Positions 1-5,017 of a DNA stretch of 5,092 nt are shown piece by piece. Positions within the stretch are counted from its first letter, which is position 1. Each line of letters opens with the position of its first letter. The notes under the pieces are model-generated. The model saw only the letters and a list, made by a program, of their open reading frames with translations. It searched no databases and was not told where the DNA came from. The translations under genes were made by a program, and so were the position numbers. The DNA comes from Desulfobacteraceae bacterium (GTDB lineage Bacteria; Desulfobacterota; DSM-4660; Desulfatiglandales; Desulfatiglandaceae): positions 1 to 5,092 of the forward strand of contig JAUUVE010000202.1 in the NCBI GenBank assembly GCA_030589715.1, read 5' to 3'.

Positions 1-149
1 ATCCATCCTAGGTGTTCGCATATGGTTGCAGCCAGTTCCGCACGGCTCAACTTTGGAAATAAGCCTACCGTTTCCTGAAGTTCATCGAGCTCTTGACTGG
101 TAATTTCACGACCGCATTGAAAAACCCCTTTAGCCCCCCTTTGAACCAT
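1..149 (-). CDS. DUF4338-type N-terminal fragment (IS4-like transposase or DruA-like protein), partial
   Basis: This is an open frame of 49 codons plus two bases that leaves the window at position 1, so only the N-terminus is seen. It begins MVQRGAKGVFQCGREIT and continues through LDELQETVGLFPKLSRAELA to ICEHLGW. The pattern GRxxT/S, a short helix, then 'P..SRxELxxxICExLGW' is what I recognise as the start of DUF4338 proteins, found both as the N-terminal part of some IS4-like transposases and in DruA of the Druantia defence system. The start is ATG at 149-147, preceded by a strong ribosome site AAGGAGGT (158-165, minus strand) with an 8-base gap. The gene points away from dnaA in the same orientation, and 246 bases separate them. 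No IS terminus can be confirmed because the rest of the element is outside the window. That it is a gene is fairly sure; transposase versus DruA is open. Confidence 0.6.
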   Translation of the reverse strand, partial: MVQRGAKGVFQCGREITSQELDELQETVGLFPKLSRAELAATICEHLGW

Positions 150-157
150 AGCGTTGG

Positions 158-165
158 ACCTCCTT
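158..165 (-). promoter_or_regulatory. Ribosome binding site of the DUF4338-type gene
   Basis: AAGGAGGT on the minus strand lies 8 bases before the ATG at 149. The near-perfect Shine-Dalgarno match is the main reason for choosing this start, since the gene is cut by the window edge. Confidence 0.7.
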
Positions 166-220
166 TATAAAATCACTCCACCGCTATACTAACAAATCTA
201 AATAAGAGCGTCTCCCCCCC

Positions 221-250
221 TGGTGCGAAAAAAAATATTTTTTTCCACCA
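221..250. repeat. AT-rich imperfect hairpin
   Basis: TGGTG (221-225) pairs with CACCA (246-250). After one mismatch and a G-T pair, a run of six A (228-233) pairs with six T (238-243) around a four-base loop. The structure is near-symmetric on both strands. It could be a weak bidirectional terminator or a protein site; its role is unknown. Confidence 0.4.
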
Positions 251-395
251 TCAAAACTGTATGATATATCTACCATGCCAGCATGTGCTTCAGGGCTGAC
301 CAAAGTCGAGATCACCCCCTCTGGCGCAATAAGACTTGATTTTTGGGATTACGGGAATGGTGGGGCCCCTGACAGCCCTGAGACTCTCGCAGCAA

Positions 396-1745
396 TCACC
401 TTTTCATTTCTTCCAGTTTCTTGCTGAGAAAGTTGACCTCACGGCTTACCTTGCTATCGGTCTCCATTTTGCGGGCTATCACCTCAGAGGCGTAAAGGAC
501 GGACGAATGACTGCGGTTGATGGTTTCACCAATGTTCTCAAGGGTCTCCTCAGTGTGGCAGCGGCACAAATATGCGTGGATGCTCCGTGGATAGGCGTAA
601 ATCTTTTTTCTGGACTTGGAGCGCAACATGTCAGGGTCAATCTTGTAATACTTACACACAAGCCTTTGAATTTGCTTTGGCGTTATGGACCATTCGCTTG
701 AAACAAGGCAGCTTACAACGTCCTTGGCCATGGGAAGATCAATCTTGGTATTGAGGAGTTCGGACTTGGCCTTGAGGCATTTGACAACGCTCTCCAGTTG
801 ACGAATGTCCCTTTTGAGGTGCCTTGCAAGGAGATCGCCGATCTCCTCTGAGAGGGTAATATTTTGGTCGGAGGCCTTTCTTGTTAAGATCCTGACCCGA
901 GTCTCGTAATCCGGGTCAGAAATGGTGGTCACCAGTCCCGAGGTGAACCGAGACGAGAGTCCTTTCGACATACGGGGGATGTCTTTTGGGGGAAGGGAAC
1001 TGGTAAATACAATATTCTTGTTGCTATTGGTCAGGGCGTCTAGGGTATATCCCAGCTCGGCCTGTGTCTTTTCCTTACCGCTCAGGAAATGGATCTCGTC
1101 AAGGAGAAGCACATCGCACAGTCTGCGATACTTGTTCTTAAACTCCTCTATCCGATTATTCTTTAGGGAAAAGATCATCTCATTGGTGAAGTCCTCTGCG
1201 GTCGCATAATAGACCCGGCTATCAGGCTTCTGCTCCAAGATGGCATGGCCCACTGCATGGGATAGGTGGCTTTTGCCCAAGCCGGTGTCGGAGAGTATTA
1301 GGAGCGATTGGTAGTTCCATGCGGCCCCGTGGGCCAAGGCCCTTGACGCTGAATAGGCAAACTCGTTGCACGGCCCCACGACAAATCGGTCAAAGGTAAA
1401 GCCTGTGTTTAATCTAATCCTTCCGTTTCCTCCCTTTCGGGTGATATTTGGGAGTGTTAGTTGTTTAGAATCACGGATAAAAGCAGGGGGAGAGGCCTCC
1501 TTCCTCACAGGCCTTACCTTCAAGACCACGTCGCAATTCTCAGAGAGCGCATTGGCGAGCTTCTCCTGAATGACCCCCATATAGTTCTCAGTTACCCAAT
1601 TTCGAGAAAACTTATTGGGACATCCAAGAAATATGGACTTTTCCTTCCTCTCAATAAATGTGATGGGACGTATCCAGAGGGAGAAGGTGTTATTTGGCAG
1701 TTCAGAACTGATCTGGCTCTTGATCTCCTCCCAAATGGCCTTCAT
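396..1745 (-). CDS. dnaA: Chromosomal replication initiator protein DnaA
   Basis: This complete 449-residue protein should bind DnaA boxes and open the origin using ATP. Domain I (about 1-75, starting IWEEIKSQ) mediates self-contact and helicase loading; a short linker follows. The AAA+ core (about 115-345) has a P-loop SDTGLGKS (152-159), Walker B LLLDE (213-217) followed by IHFLSGKEKTQ, an arginine finger in SSRF (R266), and sensor 2 in DIRQLE (R315). Domain IV (about 350-449) has the basic loop RSKSRKK and the DnaA signature region IGETINRSHSSVLYAS (405-420). Two differences from the E. coli form are Ser instead of Gly at the first P-loop position and NRSHSSV where E. coli has GRDHTTV. I recall the SDTGLGKS form from deltaproteobacterial DnaA, so I read this as the genuine initiator rather than a Hda-like paralogue; the presence of domains I and IV supports that. 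The start ATG has GGGAG six bases upstream. dnaN is not adjacent. Confidence 0.95.
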   Translation of the reverse strand: MKAIWEEIKSQISSELPNNTFSLWIRPITFIERKEKSIFLGCPNKFSRNWVTENYMGVIQEKLANALSENCDVVLKVRPVRKEASPPAFIRDSKQLTLPNITRKGGNGRIRLNTGFTFDRFVVGPCNEFAYSASRALAHGAAWNYQSLLILSDTGLGKSHLSHAVGHAILEQKPDSRVYYATAEDFTNEMIFSLKNNRIEEFKNKYRRLCDVLLLDEIHFLSGKEKTQAELGYTLDALTNSNKNIVFTSSLPPKDIPRMSKGLSSRFTSGLVTTISDPDYETRVRILTRKASDQNITLSEEIGDLLARHLKRDIRQLESVVKCLKAKSELLNTKIDLPMAKDVVSCLVSSEWSITPKQIQRLVCKYYKIDPDMLRSKSRKKIYAYPRSIHAYLCRCHTEETLENIGETINRSHSSVLYASEVIARKMETDSKVSREVNFLSKKLEEMKR

Positions 1746-1751
1746 TGGGGA

Positions 1752-1756
1752 CTCCC
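1752..1756 (-). promoter_or_regulatory. Ribosome binding site of dnaA
   Basis: GGGAG on the minus strand is six bases before the ATG at 1745-1743 and supports that start, which also gives a full domain I. No clear -35/-10 pair could be assigned further upstream. Confidence 0.55.
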
Positions 1757-2028
1757 TGTGGGTTAGGAAAGAATGGTGAGTTCTGATTCGCTAAGGTTCC
1801 TACAAGATGGCTTCAAGATTGTGCCAACTTTTTACGTGAAGGGAGCATGCCCTGTCAAAGGGAATGGCCGGAAGCGAACATTTAGCCTGAGGCCTTTTCT
1901 TGACACACGGTAACCCCCCCTCTCCACAAAAAAAATTCCGTATGGGCTTATAACCCATTGAGAAAAATGATAAATTTTGGATGAAAATTTTGATCACAAT
2001 TTCAGAGGGTTAACACCAAATAGTTTTT

Positions 2029-2037
2029 TGTGAATAA
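2029..2037 (-). promoter_or_regulatory. DnaA box (consensus match)
   Basis: The minus strand reads TTATTCACA, matching TTATNCACA at every defined position. A 7-of-9 match (ATGTTCACA, 2040-2048) starts three bases away on the opposite strand, and another (TTGATCACA, 1990-1998) is about 30 bases to the left. It may act in origin firing, in autoregulation of dnaA, or both. The DnaA here lacks the Asp of the GRDHTTV motif, so its exact preferred box could differ. Confidence 0.55.
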
Positions 2038-2060
2038 AAATGTTCACAATTGATATCTTC

Positions 2061-2125
2061 TGATTTCTTTCTTTTTTGCCCTTTTTTAAAGATTTTCATT
2101 TTTTTGTTCAATTTTTTCAGTTTTC
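2061..2125. other. T-rich tract, candidate DNA unwinding element
   Basis: The plus strand is dominated by runs of T (for example CTTTTTTGCCC, CATTTTTTTG, AATTTTTTCAG) and sits just right of the DnaA-box cluster at 1990-2048. A low-melting, strand-asymmetric stretch in this position is typical of an unwinding element, but I see no clean series of DnaA-trio triplets. The function is inferred from position and composition only. Confidence 0.35.
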
Positions 2126-2241
2126 CAGCCGCCTCATTTTTGAAGGCGATCTAAGGCAAGATTTTTGCATAGCACATAACGTCCTGTTATTCATGAAAAA
2201 AATTATCTTGCATTTCACTTAAGGCCACCTAAAAGATACAT

Positions 2242-2282
2242 TGCAGAAAATCTGAGTGGAAAAAATTTTCCTGATTTCTGCA
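2242..2282. repeat. 41-base imperfect hairpin
   Basis: Outer arms TGCAGAAAATC (2242-2252) and GATTTCTGCA (2273-2282) pair with one bulged A. Inside them GGAAAA (2258-2263) and TTTTCC (2266-2271) pair around two bases. The only unpaired interior parts are five bases on the left and one on the right. No T-run follows as in a terminator. It may be an operator or part of the origin. Confidence 0.5.
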
Positions 2283-2289
2283 GAAATGG

Positions 2290-2322
2290 CCCAAAATTGC
2301 CTGATAGACTGGCAAAATTGGG
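2290..2322. promoter_or_regulatory. Dyad symmetry upstream of the dehydratase gene, candidate operator
   Basis: CCCAAAATTGCC (2290-2301) and GGCAAAATTGGG (2311-2322) are inverted copies matching at 10 of 12 positions with a 9-base spacer. The same arms also contain the direct repeat CAAAATTG with a 21-base period, about two helical turns. The dyad ends 14 bases before a TTGACT hexamer (2336-2341) that could be a -35 box; a matching -10 box is poor (TTGTAA, 15-base spacer). The position fits a regulator of the gene starting at 2395, but this is inference. Confidence 0.35.
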
Positions 2323-2376
2323 AGTTGGGGCCTATTTGACTTTTCCTCCTAAACAATTGTAAGGTTATGGCCGCAG

Positions 2377-2384
2377 AAAGGAGG
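2377..2384 (+). promoter_or_regulatory. Ribosome binding site of the dehydratase gene
   Basis: AAAGGAGG lies 10 bases before the ATG at 2395 and fixes the start. The resulting N-terminus (MKIKNGAEYIESL) is the normal one for this family. Confidence 0.75.
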
Positions 2385-2394
2385 ATCTTATTCT

Positions 2395-3858
2395 ATGAAG
2401 ATCAAAAACGGAGCCGAATATATAGAGAGTTTGAGGAAGATAAGGCCTGTCATTTATTATAAAGGAGAAAGGATAGAAGACGTGACCCGACATCCTGCCA
2501 CGGCCCCCCATGTCCGGGCCGCTGCCATGACCTATGCACTGGCAAGCGATGATGAGTATCGAGATCTGGCCACTGCCACCTCCCACCTGACCGGCAGGAC
2601 AATTGGTCGGTTTACCCACGTACACCAAAACGTCGAGGATCTGATCAAGAAGATCAAGCTTCTCCGAATCCTTGGCCAGAAGACAGGGAGCTGTTTCCAG
2701 CGGTGTGTAGGCCTCGACGGCATCAATGCCGTCTATTCTGTGACCTACGAGATCGACCAGAAACACGGGACCGATTATTTCGAGCGTTTCAAACAGTGGC
2801 TAATATCCATTCAGGATGAGAACTTTATGGTTGTCGGTGCCATGACCGACCCGAAGGGAGACCGGTCAAAAGGCCCAGCCGACCAGCCTGACCCGGACCA
2901 ATATGTTCATGTGGTAGAGCATAGATCGGATGGGGTTGTTATCCGTGGGGCCAAGCTCCACATGACCGGCGCGGTCAACTCCCACGAAATCCTGGTAATG
3001 CCCACGACTGCCATGGACGAGCGTTCAAAAAATTACGCCGTGGTCTGTGCGATCCCGGTTGATGCCCCCGGAGTCACCATGATATTCGGGCGTCAGGCAA
3101 GTGATGACAGACGGGACAAACAGGAACGGATTGACGTGGGTAAGCCCTCATTCGGTGCCGTAGGCGGCGAGGCCCTCATTGCCTTTGAAGATGTATTTGT
3201 GCCAACCGAACGGATTTTCATGAACCGAGAGCCCGAATTCACCAGCCCCTTGGTATACCGCTTTGCTGCCCATCATCGTGCCAATTACGGGGCCTGCAAG
3301 ACAGGTCTTATGGACGTCTTGACCGGGGCAGTCTCTTACTTGACTCAAATTCAAGGAACTTCCAAGGCCTCCCACGTGCGGGACAAGATCACAGAGATGA
3401 TACACCTCTCTGAAACCCTATACTGCTCATCCATCGCATGTTCTGCCGAGGGCTGGGCAACACCCTCGGGGGCCTATATGGTGGATACCATGCTGGCCAA
3501 TGTCTGCAAACAGAATGTGACGCGATTTCACTTCGAGGTCGCCCGTCTGGCCCTAGACCTGGCCGGGGGCTTTATCGCCACATTGCCGAGTCAGTATGAC
3601 CTGGAAAGTGAGGATGTGGGACATCTGGTCAAGAAGTATTTCTCTGGGGTTAAAGAGATTCCAACAGAGGACCGGATAAAGATAGCCCGGCTTATCGAGG
3701 CAATGACAGGAGGAACGGCCCTGGTGGAGTCCATGCATGGGGCAGGGTCCCCCCAGGCCCAGAGGGTCATGATCTTTAGGGAGGGTGGACTGGATAAAAA
3801 GATAAGATTGGCCAAGGCCTTGTTAGGGATCCCACAGAAAGACAAGCAGGGAGGCTGA
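2395..3858 (+). CDS. abfD: 4-hydroxybutyryl-CoA dehydratase / vinylacetyl-CoA delta-isomerase family protein
   Basis: This complete 487-residue enzyme belongs to the HpaB/4-hydroxyphenylacetate 3-hydroxylase fold. In the family, a flavin and a [4Fe-4S] cluster together dehydrate 4-hydroxybutyryl-CoA to crotonyl-CoA and isomerise vinylacetyl-CoA. The Clostridium aminobutyricum enzyme (about 490 residues) uses Cys99, Cys103, His292 and Cys299 as cluster ligands. Here the equivalents are C100 and C104 in GSCFQRC and H294 and C301 in HHRANYGACK. Tyr298 and Lys302 of the same motif, Gln102, Thr191 and E445 (in VESMHGAGSPQAQR) match the other active-site residues I recall. All ligands being present argues for dehydratase chemistry rather than a flavin monooxygenase, which lacks the cluster. 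It is cytoplasmic, with no signal or membrane segment. Likely roles are 4-aminobutyrate/succinate-type fermentation or C4 acyl-CoA conversion. Substrate is not proven, because anaerobe genomes carry several paralogues. It is a single gene with its own leader, and it converges on the next gene with a 19-base gap. Confidence 0.88.
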   Translation: MKIKNGAEYIESLRKIRPVIYYKGERIEDVTRHPATAPHVRAAAMTYALASDDEYRDLATATSHLTGRTIGRFTHVHQNVEDLIKKIKLLRILGQKTGSCFQRCVGLDGINAVYSVTYEIDQKHGTDYFERFKQWLISIQDENFMVVGAMTDPKGDRSKGPADQPDPDQYVHVVEHRSDGVVIRGAKLHMTGAVNSHEILVMPTTAMDERSKNYAVVCAIPVDAPGVTMIFGRQASDDRRDKQERIDVGKPSFGAVGGEALIAFEDVFVPTERIFMNREPEFTSPLVYRFAAHHRANYGACKTGLMDVLTGAVSYLTQIQGTSKASHVRDKITEMIHLSETLYCSSIACSAEGWATPSGAYMVDTMLANVCKQNVTRFHFEVARLALDLAGGFIATLPSQYDLESEDVGHLVKKYFSGVKEIPTEDRIKIARLIEAMTGGTALVESMHGAGSPQAQRVMIFREGGLDKKIRLAKALLGIPQKDKQGG

Positions 3859-3877
3859 GTCCGTTTCCCCAAGGCCC

Positions 3878-4588
3878 TCACTCTTTGCTGATCTGACCAC
3901 TGATGACTATCACCAACTCAGATTTCTTGGGATTATCGGTTCGAACGAACAGGTGGCCTGTATAATCTCCGGGGTTTTTCGATATATCCTCAACCTCCAG
4001 GCTGTATTTATGACCAGGCTCTATCTCCTTTAGGGTCCAAGTGATGTTATCCGGCAAATCAGTTGCTATACCCTTTATCCATAAGGGCCGCTGGTGATTA
4101 TTGATTATTTCCATATGCCCGGGGGGCACATGCCCTCTCACACCTTGTAAAGAAAGATAGTTACCGGGCTCAAGTATTATATGGGGCCTTACCACTCCCA
4201 TGAGGTAGAGGGCGATGCTCATCCTCTCCCGGTCATTTGACCAGACAATGGCCCTTTTCCTAAAATCTCCTCTGACTCCTCTTGAGTCTATGGCCAATTC
4301 GATCTTACCCTTCCCTCCGGGAGGGATGACCCTGTCGTAACGGGTCACCAGGCAGCCTCACGAATGGGTCACCTTCTTTATATTGAGTGTTGCTGTCCCC
4401 TTGTTGAACACGGTGAATGTATGCGACAACTCCTCTCCCTCATAAACAGGGGAAAAGGTGTGCGAAGTTGTGCCTATATGGATAATAGGACCCTGTTCGC
4501 CCTTCGCAGACAGGGATTGGCCTTTACCGAGAAGCCCGAGCCCCAGGAAAAAAATTATAACAGCGCCTTTCAAGGAGATCTTGAACAT
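3878..4588 (-). CDS. Exported DUF1573 (Ig-like/ASH domain) protein, probable selenoprotein with in-frame UGA as Sec77
   Basis: The frame runs from ATG 4588 to the stop at 3880-3878 with one internal TGA (4360-4358); read as selenocysteine it gives 236 residues. Residues 1-28 form a signal peptide (MFKISLKG, hydrophobic core AVIIFFLGLGLLG, likely cut near SLSA). Residues about 36-132 are a DUF1573 domain: IHIGTTSHTFSPVYEGEELSH, FNKGTATLNIKKV, then RYDRVIPPGGKGKIEL and WSND. About 133-236 form a second beta-rich segment ending in GDYTGHLFVRTDNPKKSELV. The family normally has S-C-G-C after the 'IKKV' strand; here the codons read Ser-TGA-Gly-Cys, so only the first Cys is replaced. A hairpin fitting the bacterial SECIS pattern follows the TGA. 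The domain motifs before and after the TGA belong to one fold, which rules out two independent genes. The apparent GTG start at 4348 lies inside the hairpin and has no ribosome site. The function of DUF1573 proteins is not known to me; a redox or metal-binding role outside the cytoplasm is inference. The alternative is a point mutation (TGT/TGC to TGA) making a pseudogene. Confidence 0.82.
4325..4349 (-). promoter_or_regulatory. Putative bacterial SECIS element
   Basis: In the mRNA, GGUGACCC (4349-4342) pairs with GGGUCAUC (4332-4325), giving eight pairs with one G-U. They close a 9-base loop GUUACGACA (4341-4333). The loop starts 16 bases after the UGA and its first two bases are GU. Bacterial SECIS elements are known to sit immediately 3' of the UGA within the coding frame, with an apical loop carrying a G in its first two positions at roughly this distance, so that SelB can bind. 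The match was found by eye and not scored. Confidence 0.72.
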
Positions 4589-4590
4589 AC

Positions 4591-4600
4591 CTCCTCCTTT
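4591..4600 (-). promoter_or_regulatory. Ribosome binding site of the DUF1573 selenoprotein gene
   Basis: AAAGGAGGAG on the minus strand is just two bases before the ATG at 4588, with the GGAGG core about five bases away. It is strong, and it stands in contrast to the absence of any such site before the internal GTG at 4348. Confidence 0.7.
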
Positions 4601-4740
4601 TAAAATAAATTTGGCGGCAATTTTCTCTTGACAACATAGATATATTTCACTAAGAAATCAGACCTTGTAGCTGCAAACAAATGACTCCAACTGATTTTAT
4701 GGTTTCTTTATAGCCCCAACACCATAGTTATTTCAAGCAA

Positions 4741-4754
4741 TCGATCATGATTCA
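4741..4754 (+). repeat. 14-base inverted repeat, left arm
   Basis: TCGATCATGATTCA here is the exact reverse complement of 5018-5031, 263 bases downstream. The core ATCATGAT is itself palindromic, so both arms could be read as binding sites in either orientation. Confidence 0.55.
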
Positions 4755-4802
4755 TTTGATTTTTTTGCTCTTCTTTGTTTGACCCTTAGGCAGAATGCTT
4801 TA

Positions 4803-4835
4803 TCTCCACCCGAGAGTGGAGAAATGATATATAAT
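4803..4835 (+). promoter_or_regulatory. Candidate promoter with operator dyad for the acyl-CoA ligase
   Basis: TCTCCAC (4803-4809) and GTGGAGA (4816-4822) are perfect inverted arms around six bases. A perfect -10 hexamer TATAAT follows at 4830-4835. No -35 hexamer is recognisable at the right spacing: the dyad occupies that place. This would fit a regulator-controlled promoter, giving a leader of about 180 bases before the ATG at 5024. A stem-loop role in RNA is also possible. Confidence 0.35.
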
Positions 4836-5011
4836 AGACTTATTGTCTTTTGAATAAAGAAGTGTCTTATAGGGTCTGCTTTCTTCTTCGATCGAAATCC
4901 TGATAAATCTCATAGGGAATGAGACCCCGCTCTCTATTCTCTCCAAGACAACAAGGATAGAGTCCCAAAGATCAATTGGTCCTCAGGACACCCAAAACTA
5001 TTTATGAGGAC

Positions 5012-5016
5012 GAGGT
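5012..5016 (+). promoter_or_regulatory. Ribosome binding site of the acyl-CoA ligase gene
   Basis: GAGGT lies seven bases before the ATG at 5024. Because an in-frame TGA sits at 5018-5020, translation cannot begin further upstream in this frame. Confidence 0.6.
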
Positions 5017-5017
5017 T

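Larger units (their letters stand above)
150..395. other. Non-coding gap between dnaA and the DUF4338-type gene, rich in inverted repeats
   Basis: No convincing gene is seen here. The stretch holds an AT-rich hairpin (221-250), a short palindrome CATGC-CA-GCATG (274-285), an 8-base palindrome GGGGCCCC (362-369), and a 9-base perfect inverted repeat TCAGGGCTG / CAGCCCTGA (290-298 and 373-381). Any of these could end dnaA transcription or mark the edge of a mobile element, but no GC-rich hairpin followed by a U-run on the minus strand was found, so no terminator is called. Confidence 0.5.
1746..2394. other. AT-rich intergenic region, candidate chromosomal origin (oriC)
   Basis: This 649-base stretch holds no credible gene. 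It lies directly upstream of dnaA, the most common location of a bacterial origin. It contains a full match to the TTATNCACA DnaA box (2029-2037, minus strand) and 7-of-9 matches at 1920-1928, 1990-1998, 2040-2048 and 2187-2195 on the plus strand and 2255-2263 on the minus strand. Immediately right of the best cluster is a T-rich tract (2061-2125) that could serve as the unwinding element. Several inverted repeats are also present: 1942-1958, 2130-2148, 2176-2190, 2242-2282 and 2290-2322. Weak boxes are expected by chance in AT-rich DNA, so the call rests on the one good box, its position beside dnaA, and the T-rich tract. The right end, from about 2240, may instead be the control region of the dehydratase gene. 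Confidence 0.5.

Noticed and set aside
336..701. 121-codon plus-strand open frame opposite dnaA
   Set aside because: It is a shadow of dnaA, whose full set of AAA+ and domain IV motifs is on the other strand; the translation resembles no family.
1900..1928. Plus-strand TTGACA as a -35 box
   Set aside because: No -10 hexamer at 16-18 bases, where the C-run and TCTCCACA lie, and no gene close downstream.
1800..1997. 65-codon minus-strand open frame upstream of dnaA
   Set aside because: No recognisable domain, and it lies in the AT-rich origin-like region across homopolymer runs. Its start region overlaps a weak DnaA box, and I see no good ribosome site.
2287..2301. Sigma-54 type promoter (TGGCCCAAAATTGCC)
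   Set aside because: The GG and GC elements are separated by nine bases, but the -24/-12 promoter needs ten; it is better explained as an arm of the nearby dyad.
3859..3877. Bidirectional terminator between the convergent genes
   Set aside because: The gap is only 19 bases, and no GC-rich stem followed by a T-run could be found across it.
3878..4348. A separate 156-residue protein starting at GTG 4348
   Set aside because: It starts in the middle of a DUF1573 domain, has no ribosome site, and its start codon lies in the stem of the SECIS-like hairpin. It is the 3' part of the gene beginning at 4588.
4604..4634. Minus-strand promoter TTGTCA plus an AT-rich -10 for the DUF1573 gene
   Set aside because: The -10 candidates match poorly, and the transcript would begin inside or next to the ribosome site.
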